DNA of 64,000 nucleotides from Anaeramoeba ignava (Eukaryota; Metamonada; Anaeramoebidae), in the NCBI GenBank assembly GCA_028826165.1, contig JAPDFW010000011.1, positions 65,001-129,000 on the forward strand. Direction: 5' to 3'. The stretch's first letter is position 1; the number at the start of each line of letters is the position of its first letter. This document shows positions 51,478 through 63,428 of this stretch, piece after piece. The notes under the pieces are model-generated. The model saw only the letters and a list, made by a program, of their open reading frames with translations, had not been told where the DNA came from and did not search any database. The translations under genes were made by a program, and so were the position numbers.

Positions 51478-53560
51478 TTTTTAGATTCATTTTTAGATTC
51501 ATTTTTAGATTTATGTTCAGATTTATGTTTAGATTTATTTTTAGATTCATTTTTAGATTTATTTTTAGATTCATTTTTAGATTCATTTTTAGATTCATTT
51601 TTAGGTTCATTTTTAGATTCATTTTTAGATTCATTTTTAGATTCATTTTTAGATTCATTTTTAGATTCATTTTTAGATTCATTTTTAGATTCATTTTTAG
51701 ATTCATTTTTAGATTTATGCTTAGATTCATTTTTAGATTCATTTTTAGATTCATTTTTAGATTCATTTTTAGATTCATTTTTAGATTCATTTTTAGATTC
51801 ATTTTTAGATTCATTTTTAGATTCATTTTTAGATTCATTTTTAGATTTAGATTCATTTTTAGATTCATTTTTAGATTCATTTTTAGTTTCATTTTTTAGA
51901 TTTAGTTTCATTTTTAGTTTCATTTTTAGTTTCATTTTTAGATTCATTTTTAGATTCATTTTTAGTTTCATTTTTAGATTCATTTTTAGTTTCATTTTTA
52001 GTTTCATTTTTAGATTCATTTTTAGATTCATTTTTAGTTTCATTTTTATATTCATGTTTAGATTCATTTTTAGATTCATTTTTAGATTCATTTTTAGATT
52101 CATTTTTAGATTCATTTTTATATTCATTTTTAGATTTATTTTTAGTTTCATTTTTATATTCATTTTTAGATTCATTTTTAGTTTCATTTTTAGATTTATG
52201 TTTATATTCATTTTTAGATTTATGTTTAGATTTATTTTTAGTTTCATTTTTAGATTTATTTTTAGATTCATTTTTAGATTCATTTTTAGATTCATTTTTA
52301 GATTTATTTTTAGATTCATTTTTAGTTTCATTTTTAGTTTCATTTTTAGTTTCATTTTTAGTTTCATTTTTAGATTTATCTTTAGATTTATGTTTAGATT
52401 TATTTTTAGATTCATTTTTAGATTTATCTTTAGATTTATGTTTAGATTTATGTTTAGATTCATTTTTAGATTTATCTTTAGATTCATGTTTAGTTTCATT
52501 TTTAGATTCATTTTTAGATTCATTTTTAGTTTCATTTTTAGATTTATCTTTAGATTTATGTTTAGATTCATTTTTAGTTTCATTTTTAGATTTATTTTTA
52601 GTTTCATTTTTAGATTTATTTTTAGATTTATCTTTAGATTTATGTTTAGATTCATGTTTAGATTTATGTTTAGATTCATTTTTAGATTTATTTTTAGATT
52701 CATTTTTAGATTTATTTTTAGATTCATGTTTAGATTCATTTTTAGGTTCATTTTTAGGTTCATTTTTAGTTTCATTTTTAGTTTCATTTTTAGTTTCATT
52801 TTTAGATTCATTTTTAGTTTCATTTTTAGTTTCATTTTTAGTTTCATTTTTAGATTTATTTTTAGATTCATGTTTAGTTTCATTTTTAGTTTCATTTTTA
52901 GATTCATTTTTAGATTCATTTTTAGATTCATTTTTAGATTTATCTTTAGATTTATGTTTAGATTCATTTTTAGATTCATTTTTAGATTCATGTTTAGATT
53001 CATTTTTAGATTCATTTTTAGGTTCATTTTTAGTTTCATTTTTAGTTTCATTTTTAGTTTCATTTTTAGTTTCATTTTTAGTTTCATTTTTAGTTTCATT
53101 TTTAGTTTCATTTTTATATTCATTTTTAGATTTATCTTTAGTTTCATGTTTAGATTTATTTTTAGTTTCATTTTTAGATTCATTTTTAGATTCATTTTTA
53201 GATTCATTTTTAGATTTATCTTTAGATTTATGTTTAGATTCATTTTTAGATTCATTTTTAGATTCATTTTTAGATTCATTTTTAGATTCATTTTTAGATT
53301 CATTTTTATATTCATTTTTAGATTCATTTTTAGTTTCATTTTTAGATTCATTTTTAGATTCATTTTTAGATTCATTTTTAGATTCATTTTTAGTTTCATT
53401 TTTAGTTTCATTTTTAGTTTCATTTTTAGATTCATTTTTAGATTCATTTTTAGATTCATTTTTATATTCATTTTTAGTTTCATGTTTAGTTTCATGTTTA
53501 GTTTCATGTTTAGTTTCATTTTTAGATTTATCTTTAGATTCATGTTTAGTTTCTTTTTCA
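51478..53560 (-). repeat. 12-bp minisatellite, ~172 copies, NESK-coding
   Basis: TTTTTAGATTCA units (variants GATTTA, GTTTCA, TATTCA, GATTTATG). In gene sense each gives N-E-S-K, with N-E-T-K, H-E-S-K and D-K-S-K variants. It stays in one frame from 53560 to about 51898, then shifts by one base in an A6 run. It sits between SKEIIEK and the KPEINKIDSI end of RhoGAP copy 2, at a point where copy 1 has no repeat. Confidence 0.95.
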
Positions 53561-53799
53561 ATTATTTCTTTTGATTTTTGTGTTGTTTTTGATTCTTTTG
53601 ATAATTTTGGTGTATTATCAGCTGTTTTATCTGATTCTTCAATTTCTTTTCTAAGTTGTTCAAGTTGTGATTCTGTAAAGAATTTCCCAAATGCATTCTA
53701 TTTAATTGAATTTTTATTTATTATTATTAATTATTATAATTGTTTTATATTGTATTTTTTACTTTTGACAAATTGAAATTGAAATTAGATTTATTATTT

Positions 53800-54390
53800 T
53801 GAATTTGATTTTGAATTTCATTTTCAATTTGATTTTCAATTTGATTTTGATTTTGATTTTGATTTTGATTTTGATTTTGATTTTGATTTTGATTTTAATT
53901 TTGATTTTGATTTTGATTTTGATTTTGATTTTGATTTTGATTTTGATTTTGATTTTGATTTTGATTTTGATTTTGATTTTGATTTTGATTTTGATTTTGA
54001 TTTTGATTTTGATTTTGATTTTGATTTTGATTTTGATTTTGATTTTGATTTTGATTTTGATTTTGAATTTGATTTTGATTTTGATTTTGATTTTGATTTT
54101 GATTTTGATTTTGATTTTGATTTTGATTTTGAATTTGATTTTCATTTTCATTTGGATTTTGATTTTTATTTTGATTTTGATTTTTATTTTGATTTTGATT
54201 TTTATTTTGATTTTCATTTTGATTTTCATTTTGATTTTCATTTTGATTTTGATTTTGATTTTGATTTTCATTTTGATTTTGATTTTGATTTTGATTTTCA
54301 TTTTGAATTTCATTTTGATTTTCATTTTGATTTTCATTTTCATTTTGATTTTGATTTTCATTTTCATTTTCATTCTTGTTTTCATTTGGA
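53800..54390 (-). repeat. (GATTTT)n NQ-coding tract
   Basis: About 97 hexamers, read as QNQN/ENQN in RhoGAP copy 2. The matching place in copy 1 (20755-20835) has only about 14 units, so the tract grew about seven-fold after duplication, or shrank in copy 1. Confidence 0.93.
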
Positions 54391-55379
54391 TGAAGATATT
54401 TATTATTAATGAATAAATCTTCAAAATTTAATATCATTTTTTCTAATGGTGAAACATTTCCAATAGCAAGAAGATTAACATTTGATCTACTTAAATTAGG
54501 ACCAATAACAGCTGCTAAATTTTTAGAATCCATTTTATTCTTTTAGAATATTCTGCTACTTTTTTTAAATATTGAATTAAATATTGAAGAACATCTTGAT
54601 GAATTTTTGGTAATTTTGAAATTAAAACTGAAATTTGATCTAAAGTTCCTGTTTAAATAATTTTTTATTAATTTCATTTCTTGATTAATTGATTTTGTTT
54701 TTGTTTTTGATTTTTTTTTAAATAAAATTAACTGGCTTGATTCCATTTTTCAAATAAATCAAATGTAAATAAAGGTTCAGGTAAATCTCTAAAAAATGTT
54801 TTAAAAACTCCAGCAATAACATTTGGATCTTTAATTTTAGAAAAATCACAATTTCCTCCTTTTTATTTTTATTAATTATTTTTATTAATTATTGAATTTA
54901 GAAAGAAAGAAAGAAAAAAAATTTATTTTCTATTTATGTTTGTTTTTTAAAAATACTTTTATTATAAGAATCAATAACATTTTCAATTTGAGTTAAACTT
55001 CCTGGAACTCGAAATATTCCTGTTAAATTTAATGCTAAATAAATATATAAAATATAATTTAATAAAAATGAAAAAAAAGATTTTTTTATTTTATAAATTT
55101 TATTAATTTACAATTTTTTCAAGATATTCAACTAAATCTCTTAAAACTTTAGGAATATTTCCTTCACAATTTTCTCTTTCAACTAATTTAATAAGTGAAA
55201 CACCAAATATTTTTGTTTCATTTTGATTCTGATTTTGATTATTTTTTTTCTTTTTTAATCGAACTAAAAATTAAAAATTAAAAATTGAAAATTTAAATTA
55301 AAAATTAAAAATTTAAATTTAAATTAATTTTTTTCTGTTTTACAAATGTTTTTAATTGACATTTTGTTTTAAATAAAGA

Positions 55380-55483
55380 AAAAAAATGAAAAAAATGAAT
55401 TTTGATGATTTATTTTTGCTTTTTTATTTTTTCAAAATTAAGAGAAAAAAAAAAGAAGAAGAGAAAAAAATTTGGTTTTTTTT
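55380..55483. promoter_or_regulatory. RhoGAP-2 upstream / kinesin 3' gap
   Basis: In gene sense of RhoGAP-2: AAAAAAGCAAAAATAAATCATCAAAATTCATTTTTTTCATTTTTTTTC. The AGCAAAA and TTCATTTTTTT words are conserved with copy 1. Confidence 0.5.
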
Positions 55484-58400
55484 TTAAAAATACTTTTGCC
55501 AATCTTGATTTGGAACTATTGAAAAATCAAGTTCAAAAGGGAGAATTTGATTTGAATTAAATTTATCTTCAAGTGATTGATCTGTATTTGGAAGAGAATC
55601 ATTGGAAATAACAAGTTGATGAAAAATATTAAGATTTTCTTTTGCGATTGGTATTGGATCAAAACTAGAAAATAATTAATAAGATAAAATAAGATTAAAT
55701 TAATAAAATAAGATTAAATTAAATTATAAGATAAAATAAGATTAAATAAAATAAAATAAGATTAAATAAAATAAAATAAGATTAAATAAAATAAAATAAG
55801 ATTAAATAAAATAAAATAAGATTAAATAATTAATAAAATAAGATTAGATTAAATAAAATAAGATTAATAAAATAAGATTAATAAAATATAATAAGATTAA
55901 TAAAATAAAATAAGATTAAATTAAATAATAAGATTAATAAAATAAGATTAAATAAAATAATAAAATAAGATTAAATAAAATAAAATTAAATTAAATAAAA
56001 TAAAATAAGATTAATAAAATTGTTATTTACTCATCTTTTTGGAAATTAATTAAAAGTTTCTCCACTTGATATAAACTAAGAGAAGGACAAATTGTTTGGA
56101 GAACTTCTTGATATTTGTTTTCAGATATTTCTTTTAAAATTGTCTTATTTAATATAATACAATTCGCAGAATCAACTAAGGTTTTAAATTCTTGACTAAA
56201 AATACCAAAAATATTAAAATTTCTTGTTTTTAGAAAAAAAATGTTTTTTTTTGTTCTTTTTGATGATTTTTAAAGAATAAAATACTTCATTGATGTGTAT
56301 CCTTTATCTGAGAGCCATTTTGAAAATTGCTCAATAACATATTTAGTTTGAATAGAATTTGAACAAGTGCACAAATAGATATTTTTGAAAAATTCCAATG
56401 TGAGAAATGAATTGAAGGAGAAACAAAGTTGTCTGATTGCAAATTTCTCAAATTGTTTTGGAACATAATTGTTTTTAAATAAATTAATAATCTCTTGGAA
56501 TCCAGAAATGATATCCGACAAAGAAGCGGTTTTGGGTGAATTGATTTTTTTTGGATTTGATATCATTTGGTGTTCGTGAATAAGAAAGGCTTGAATTGCT
56601 TGTGTTTTGAATTCCTTGATGAAGATGCGATTAAGGGATGAAAAGGCATCGAAAATAAGATGAGAAAATTTCGAAATGAAATCCTTAAGATATTCCAAAT
56701 GAGGAGAAGATTTGCACGAAACGGATTGGTGTATAACAGCAGTAATAAAGAAAACATTTGAGATGATCCAACAAAGTTCAGGCTTTTTCTCTTGGTTTTG
56801 GCTAGTCAAGGAGCTCCAAAAATCGAAGAAGATTTGGAGGAAATCTGAGCAATTATTATGAAAACCGTTTTTCAGCAAAAACTTGACTACTAATAATCCT
56901 GAAGCGGGATATCCTTGGTTTGTGTACTCTTTCTTTCCGAAATAGTATTCTTGTTGGATCAATTTATAAAACTCGACAACTTGGTTGAGTCTTGAGATTG
57001 TCTTTTCTTTGCTTTTGGATGTTTCTTTATCCTCAATTTCGATTGTTTTGCTGAGATTTGTGATCCGCGATTTCTTGATGACGCTTGGAGAAAGATCTTC
57101 AAATTCGTCACTTTGAATATCACTAAGAATTGGTTGTTCTGCTTTGATTTCATCTTTTTGTTTTGTGGGTTGGTCTGGGAATTGGAATTCGAATTGGTCT
57201 TCGAATTGGTCTGAATCAAGGTTTAAATCGTTTTCGTTGTCAGTTGAAAAAGAAAGACTTGAATCATCTAATTCTGATTCTTGATCGAAATCCCATTTCC
57301 AATCTGATTGAAGATCGATATATCCCTTTTGAATGCAATAGTCAATAACGATATGGCTTCGCTTGATTTCTTCTCTCATATCCATGTTGTGGTTCTGTAT
57401 TTTCTCGTAGAATTGTTTGAGTAGACTTTCTGAGCTTTCCAACTGGGTGACTTTGTCAAGTAGCTCAAACTCCTTATTCTTCATTTTTGTTAGTTCTCTT
57501 AATAATTTGCTATTTTCATTTCTTTCTATTTTCAAGTCCTCTTCCAACTTCGATATTTTCACTTGCAATTCTCCAATTGATTTCAGTGTCTTGTTTTTGT
57601 TCATTTTGGCTGTGAACTGCTCTCGGAATTGTTTGAGTTCTTTTTCTTGTTCTTCGTTGCATTTGTTTGAGTTTTGTAGTTGAAGTTCATAGCTTGAGAT
57701 TACTGATGATTGTTGTCGAATTTTTTCCTTCTCGCTTAAAATTTGTTTTTCAAGAAATTGTTTTGATAAAATGAGTGATTCTATCACCTGATATAAATCA
57801 TTAATTTGATTTTCAAAGTGTTTGTTTGGGATATCTTCTTTTTCTTTCTTATTTTGAATTTGAATTTGATTTTGATTTTGATTTTGATTTTGATTTTGAT
57901 TTTGATTTTGATTTTGATTTTGATTTATATTTTGAATTTGAATTTGATTTTGATTTTGATTTTGATTTTGATTTTGATTTTGATTTTGATTTGTGATTTC
58001 TTCTATTATAAATTCAAAAAGAAAAAAAAGTAATCAATTAAAAAGAGAAATGAATTTATTAAAAAACAACACAAACTTGGTTGATCTTTTTCTGAAAATT
58101 GTAAATTGAGATATAATTTGGTTTCAAGAAATTCTTTCTCTAAAAGTAGTTCTTGTGTAAGATTAATTAAATTCGTATTTTCTTTATGCAAATTTAAAGG
58201 AGTATTGTTATTTTCATCTTTTTTTTCATTTTTGGGTTTATTTTGATTTTTCTTCATTTCGAAAATTAATTCAAATTAAAATTTTAAAAAGAAGGAATAA
58301 TTTTTTTTTTGTAATTAAAATAAGATTTACAAGCTTTTTTTCAAGTTTGGAAATCATTTCTTCAAGTTGAATATTCGCAATTTCTAATTCTGCTTTTTTT

Positions 58401-60219
58401 GCTATTTGTTCTTTTAAATGAACATTTTCATGAACAATATTTTCAACTTCATGATTGTCAGGTTTGAGATTTATATTCTTTTGCCATTGCGAAAATGCCA
58501 AGATATTTGAATTGATAATTGGTTCTACTTTCTAAAGAATGAAATTAAATTAAATGAAATTAAATTAAATTAAATTAAATTAAATGAAATGAAATTAAAT
58601 GAAATGAAATTAAATGAAATTAAATTAAATTAAATGAAATTAAATGAAATTAAATGAAATTAAATGAAATTAAATGAAATGAAATTAAATTAAATTAAAT
58701 TAAATGAAATTAAATGAAATGAAATTAAATTAAATGAAATTAAATGAAATTAAATGAAATCTACAGAAACAATATTTTCTTTTTTGTTAAAGAGCTCTTT
58801 GAAATGTTGGAATTTTTTAGTATATTTTTCAATGTCTGCTGTAAGTTCAGAGTTTTTAACAAGAGTAGATTTCAAAGTTGATTCAATTTTCTTAAATTTT
58901 GATTTTTTTTGTTCAAGTTTTGTATGTTCCACATTTAAAAAATCGGATCTAGACATATTTTCGATTTCTTTTTGAAGTTCTATAATTATAATTTTTAATT
59001 ATTGATTTAATTTTTAATTGATTTAATTTTTTATTGATTTAATTTTTAATTGATTTAATTTTTTATTGATTTTTTAACCTTGAATCCGTGATTTTAAAAG
59101 TTTAACTTCAATTAAACATGCATTTGTTGATTCTTGTCTTATAGCATTATTTCTAATTTGCTTTGCCTTTTTGGCAAATTGTAAAGTTGAGAGAGTAGCA
59201 AAAGATGAATTGTGATGAGGAGAAATATTGCAAATAATAGCAGTTTTATGAGAACCACCGATCGAATTCTTGAGAAGAAAAGTGAGTTTTGAATCGGAAA
59301 AAGGAATATATTGATGTTGTTCATTTGAGGCAAGAGAATAAAGAGCACCAATAACGTTGTGCAAAGCAAACAAATTAGGATCTGTTTTTACTTGATTTTT
59401 AAGAGGCATTCCACAAATTTGGTCGTGATTTTCTCTTTGGGAATCTCCAAGATCAACGAAATGAAGTTTTGATATTTGGATGTTAGTGACACCATTTGTT
59501 GTGAAAACTTTTCTTTCGAGGGAGATCGAAAACCACACATGGGAAAGAGAGCTCCCCTTGTTTGAACTTTTGACACTGATCATCTTGCTCTCGTTCCCTT
59601 GACGCAAAACACTCAAGACATCCTTTAGATTGTGAGCAATGACTTCTTTTAATCCGTTGACATCAGGACCCAAAATGGGATTTTTTTGAATATTCAAATT
59701 TGTTGAGGTTGGAGAAAGAAGATCCACAAGAGAATCCTCATAAATTTCGAAGTATTTGCATGTGATTTGGAAGTCTATTTTGGCATTTTTTCTTTCCTTC
59801 TTTTTTTCCGACTTGATTTTTTGGAAAATATCATCAACAATACGCGGAAGTAAACCTCTCATTTGAAAAACAGGGTCTGTTTTCTTTTCTGTTTCAAGGG
59901 ATTCCAATGAACCAAAAAGTGTGAAAGATTTTCCTGAGTATTTATCTCCGAAGGCGATGATTGTTGATGTGAATCCTTGCATAAAGGCATTTGAGAAGGA
60001 TTTTCCAATGAAATTATGAACTTGTTCTTGAGAAGTGTCTTCATCCATAACGTAATCAAACCCAAATAGTTTTGGTGGATCAGTCAAAAGTGCAATTTCG
60101 TTTCGAAGATTCCTCACCTCTATGCATTTATCTGGTCCTTTTTCTATTTCTTCTTCAAGTAAGGGTCTAACTCTTATTAAAACACTTAAATCTCTTTGGA
60201 TTGTTAAATTTGTTGTCAT
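55484..60219 (-). CDS. Kinesin with C-terminal myosin-V-type DIL cargo domain
   Basis: Seven exons: 59079-60219, 58765-58979, 58331-58531, 58077-58251, 56286-58002, 56031-56195, 55484-55664. All are GT-AG, the phases close exactly, and 3795 nt gives 1264 aa. Residues 1-375 form a kinesin motor: SVLIRVRPLLE, P-loop GDKYSGKSF, NKGSSLSH (switch I), DLGDSQR (switch II), PFSDSKLTFLLKNSIGG and AKKAKQIRN. Coiled coils with a QN tract fill about 380-760. Residues ~930-1250 match the myosin V globular tail/DIL: IISNVFFITAVIH, IQAFLIHEHQM, LSDIISGFQEI, FNSFLTLEFFKNIYLC, IQTKYVIEQFSKWLSDKG, ending FDPIPIAKENL. It would move DIL-type cargo along microtubules. Switch II is degenerate (DLGDSQ for DLAGSE), so ATPase power is uncertain. 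Confidence 0.9.
55670..56020. repeat. (AAATAAAATAAGATT)n in kinesin last intron
   Basis: About 350 bp of AAATAAAATAAGATT-type units. It fills the GT-AG intron 55665-56030. Confidence 0.92.
57855..57998 (-). repeat. (GATTTT)n QN-coding tract in kinesin-DIL
   Basis: In gene sense CAAAAT hexamers give QNQN with two QIQIQN blocks. The frame is kept throughout, unlike similar tracts in Noc1, SAPS and RhoGAP. Confidence 0.92.
58537..58762. repeat. (AAATTAAATG)n in kinesin intron 2
   Basis: About 225 bp of AAATTAAATG, AAATG and AAATT units between exons 58331-58531 and 58765-58979. Confidence 0.93.
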
Positions 60220-60392
60220 TTATTGAATTAGTTATTTTTTTTTTTAAATCTAAAAGAAGAAAAAAATGAAAGATTGAAAATAAAAAAAAATAAAAAATAT
60301 AAAAAATAAAATTTGGTTTTAATTGTTTAAAAGAAAAAGAAGGAAATTTTTTATTTGAAAAATTTTTTCGTTTTTCTTGATCTTTTCTTTTT
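60220..60392 (-). promoter_or_regulatory. Kinesin upstream region
   Basis: 173 bp between the TTC7-like stop and the kinesin ATG. In gene sense it has ATTTTCAATCTTTCATTTTTTTC at 60260-60285, the TTTCATTTTTT word about 45-60 bp upstream of the ATG. Confidence 0.45.
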
Positions 60393-63300
60393 TTATAATT
60401 CAAATTCGACATTTAAAAATTTTGAAATTGGAGAAGTTTTCTCGAGTTCAAGAGCTGATATGAAACATTTTGCGGCTTCTTTGTAATAGTTTGAAGGATT
60501 ATTATTATCGAGTTGGGCTTTTCTTTGCAAAACTTTTCCAAGACAATACCAGACTCTGTGATTCATTGGATCGAGCCTGATAGAACTTTTGAGAAAAGAT
60601 TCCGCAAGATGGATGTTGTATTGTTTTTCTGTTTGATTTGGTGAAATTTTCTGGTGGTTTTCTGTTGATTTTTGTTGCGGAAGGGAGGAAAGATTTGGAT
60701 CATTAAGATGATTTGAAATCAATGATTCTTTTGGGTTGTCAACAAGGGAGTATTCGTTTTTTGATCTATGAAGATAAGAATGGACATTGGAATTTGGTTT
60801 CAAATGGAGTTTTGATTTTGATTTTGATTTCTGTTGGGGATCGTCTGTTTTGGAGTCTTTGTTGTTGCTGTTGTCATTTCTTTTATTTTTGCTATTATCA
60901 TTATTTTTTGGATTGTCATCATTTCTTTTATTTTTGTTATTATCGTTATTTTTTGGATTGTCAGTATTTTCGCTATCATCACCATTTTCCGAGTCGATAA
61001 AAGAAGATTTGTAGAAAATAAGCCCAGTTTGAAGAAGCGCCTTTTGGTTGTTTGGGGAAAGAGAAAGAGCTTTTTCAAGATGTTCAAGAGCGGATTGATA
61101 GTTTTTGATTTTATAGGCAAGAAAGCCGAGATAATAGAACTGGTCTGAGGTGTGGAAGGGATAGAAGAAGGTTTCCTTGATGCAGTTGAGCGCGTCGTCA
61201 TAGAGGTTGAGGTTGATGAATTTTCTTGCAGATTCGAGCCAGATGAGTTTGAACAGCTTGACTCCGTTGAGCATTTTGGAACGCATTGGGTTAAACTCAT
61301 CCGTTTTGTTTTGAGAGTGTATTGAGTTCTCGTTGAAAAGCTGGTGGATATTTCCCGAGAAGGAGTACTGGCTTTGGAGATCCGAGAAGTTTGTGTTTGA
61401 GGAAAGATCCGAGTTGTCCATGTTTTGGTTTGTGTTCCACACCTCGTTTGTTTTGATCCCGTCGATCATTTCCGTTGAGTTTTTTTTCAATTTATCACGT
61501 GAGTCGGAATCTTGTGGAAGACCCGATTTTCCTTTGTCTGTTTGTTTTGTTTGTTGGAATGATATTTCTTGGTTTTGAGATTTGGATTGGGATTGGATTT
61601 CTTTTTGGGTTGTTTTGTCGGGTGTTTCAAAAGTTGGATCGTATATTTTTCTCCATTGAATCAGCGCCGCTTTGATTGGCGCGAACTGGTTGATTGGGAT
61701 GTTATTTGGTGCGGTTGTTGATATTTCTGCGAGAATTCTTGATTTGAGAAGCAATAAAAGAATGCAATCTTGATGTTCCTCGAGCGCAGCATTGCATGCA
61801 TCGAGCGCAAAGAAGTAGTTTTTCTGCGCGCTCAATACCAGCGTGAAAAGATACCAGTAGCTGACCTTTGAGCGGTCGAGAGAGAGTGAGAGCTTTACAA
61901 AATTCAGGGCGTCTTGATTATTTCGAGCATGTGCATATTGCAGTGCTAAATGGAACGCAATTTTCGAGTCTTTGGGGTTGATTTTGAAGCATTTGTGCAG
62001 ATATTTCAATGCCATCTGCCGATGCCTCTTCTTTTCCTCCATTGTTTTTGATTCAAAAGACAGTTTTCCATAGCAAACCCCGATTGTATATAAACACTGG
62101 GTTCTATTTTTCTTGGTTTTTTTTGCTCGAATCGCCATTTCCAGCGCTTCTTCTGTTAATTTTAAATTATTCACGCATAATTTCGCACACAAAAGAAGCG
62201 CAAACGTGTTTTCTGGTTCTCGCAGAAGAACGTTCTTCAGCGCAAAGTGTGCTTTTCTGTAATGTCTTGCGCAAATCAATGACAAAGCATATTGTGTTCC
62301 AAAATACGGATCCCCAAGTTTGTATTGCAGACCAATTTCAAAAGCTGGGGAAACCATGTTGCTTTGGATGATTGAAGAGTATGCAACAGCAAGATAATCG
62401 AAACATAATTCGGAATTGTCTCTAGCTGTAAAACTATTTGTATATTTACTGGGCAAATTTTCGTTATTAATTGAAACATCTTCATCAATTTTTTCTTTTT
62501 CTTTTTCTTTTTCATTTTCATTTTCATTTTCATTTTCAATTTTAATTTCTTTTTCTTTTTCTTTTTCTTTTTCTTTTTCAATTTTAATTTTAATTTCTTT
62601 TTCAATTTCTTTTATTTTCTCTTCTGGATTCTTTTCAAATCCTTCAATAAGAACCTTCGATAAAATTTTCATCAATAGAATTATTTCTTCGATTCGATTT
62701 TCGGGATAGAACAAATCCGTTGCCTTTTCCTTCTCAATTTTAACGTAATTTTTATCAGAAATATTTGTTGACAATAAATATCCCAATCGAATAAGTGTTT
62801 TCTTTGTAATACCGCTTTCTGTCAAATGCAGATCTCCAACTGCGCGAGAATGCATCTTCCTTTTAAGAAAAAGACGCAGGTTCTTCACAGCTTCATGAAC
62901 ATTTCCTGTCTGTTGTTGCATATTTGCGTAATTGAAAAAAATTTCTTCTACAATTTGATACTGATCCTTTGTCCATCCTACTTTCTCTCTTTCGCTTAGA
63001 GACAGTATTTCTTCTTGGATCTTCCCATAATAATCAATCGCCTCTTTGTGTTCTCCAAGGTTCTCTGAGGCAAGTGCTAGCATCCACTGTGATTCTATCC
63101 ATGTAAAGTCGATTAAATTGGATTTTGTTTTTGTTTTTGTTTTCAGACTTAAAAAATTTTCAAGATATTTCTTCGTTTGTAAATGTTCTTTTTGTAAATG
63201 TGATATTTTTCCTGCAAGAAATAATATTTCCTGTAAAAATACAAAGGAGTTGATTTATTTTGTTATTTTGGAATTTCTTTTTTTTTTTTTTTGGAATTTT

Positions 63301-63428
63301 TTTTTTACTGGATTATTTGGTTCATTTTCTAATGTTTTTTGTATTGTTTCTTTGGCTTCTGTTAACTTTTTAGTTGATATTAAAGTTTCTACTGTTTTTA
63401 TTATTTCACGAACTGTTTTTTTAGACAT
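60393..63428 (-). CDS. TTC7/Ypp1-like TPR scaffold protein
   Basis: Two exons, 63309-63428 (MSKKTVREIIKTVETLISTK) and 60393-63230 (GTAAAA...TTTTACAG, phase 0), about 985 aa. TPR helices run through most of it: WMLALASENLGEHKEAIDYYGKI, DYLAVAYSSIIQSN, QYALSLICARHYRKAHFALK, YTIGVCYGKL, LHLALQYAHARNNQDAL and C-terminal ALEHLEKALSLSPNN and LGKVLQRKA. The middle LREPENTFALLLCAKLCVNN and the overall plan fit TTC7, the scaffold that holds PI4-kinase III-alpha with FAM126/EFR3 at the plasma membrane. A KE/NEN insert (62480-62600) and an NDDNPKNNDN-type insert near 60900-60990 are hexamer or 12-mer derived. Bacterial-type TPR proteins are excluded by the intron and layout. Confidence 0.82.

Larger units (their letters stand above)
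50198..55362 (-). pseudogene. RhoGAP-FAM13-like protein, copy 2, frame-damaged
   Basis: Same exon plan as the gene at 18814-21853, starting MSIKNI at 55362, with GIFRVPGS, FFRDLPEPLF and NLAAVIGPNL still readable. At least five A-run differences relative to copy 1 break the frame: T4 at 54541-54544 (T5 in copy 1), T6 at 51892-51897, T9 at 51448-51456, T8 at 51044-51051 (T10 in copy 1) and T7 at 50533-50539 (T6). It also carries a 2.1-kb NESK-coding minisatellite and a much larger NQ tract that copy 1 lacks, and has lost most of the ENEN tract. Either a decaying pseudogene or a gene with many residual homopolymer errors; the number of hits favours the former. Confidence 0.65.

Noticed and set aside
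51478-53560. Telomere or centromere satellite.
   Set aside because: It is in frame with RhoGAP copy 2 and flanked by its exons on both sides; the unit is not telomere-like.
51441-53574. ~700-aa ORFs on both strands over the 12-bp minisatellite (F/R/S on plus, M/K/L/N on minus).
   Set aside because: By-products of a 12-bp period; only the NESK frame connects to flanking RhoGAP coding sequence.
53759-54533. Overlapping ILIL, KIKI and NQNQ ORFs.
   Set aside because: The same hexamer array in other frames; only the NQ frame continues from NLAAVIGPNL of RhoGAP copy 2.
58006-58257. Independent gene starting at the ATG at 58257.
   Set aside because: That ATG lies in the acceptor region (ATGAAG|AAA); exons on both sides join in phase as part of the kinesin-DIL gene.
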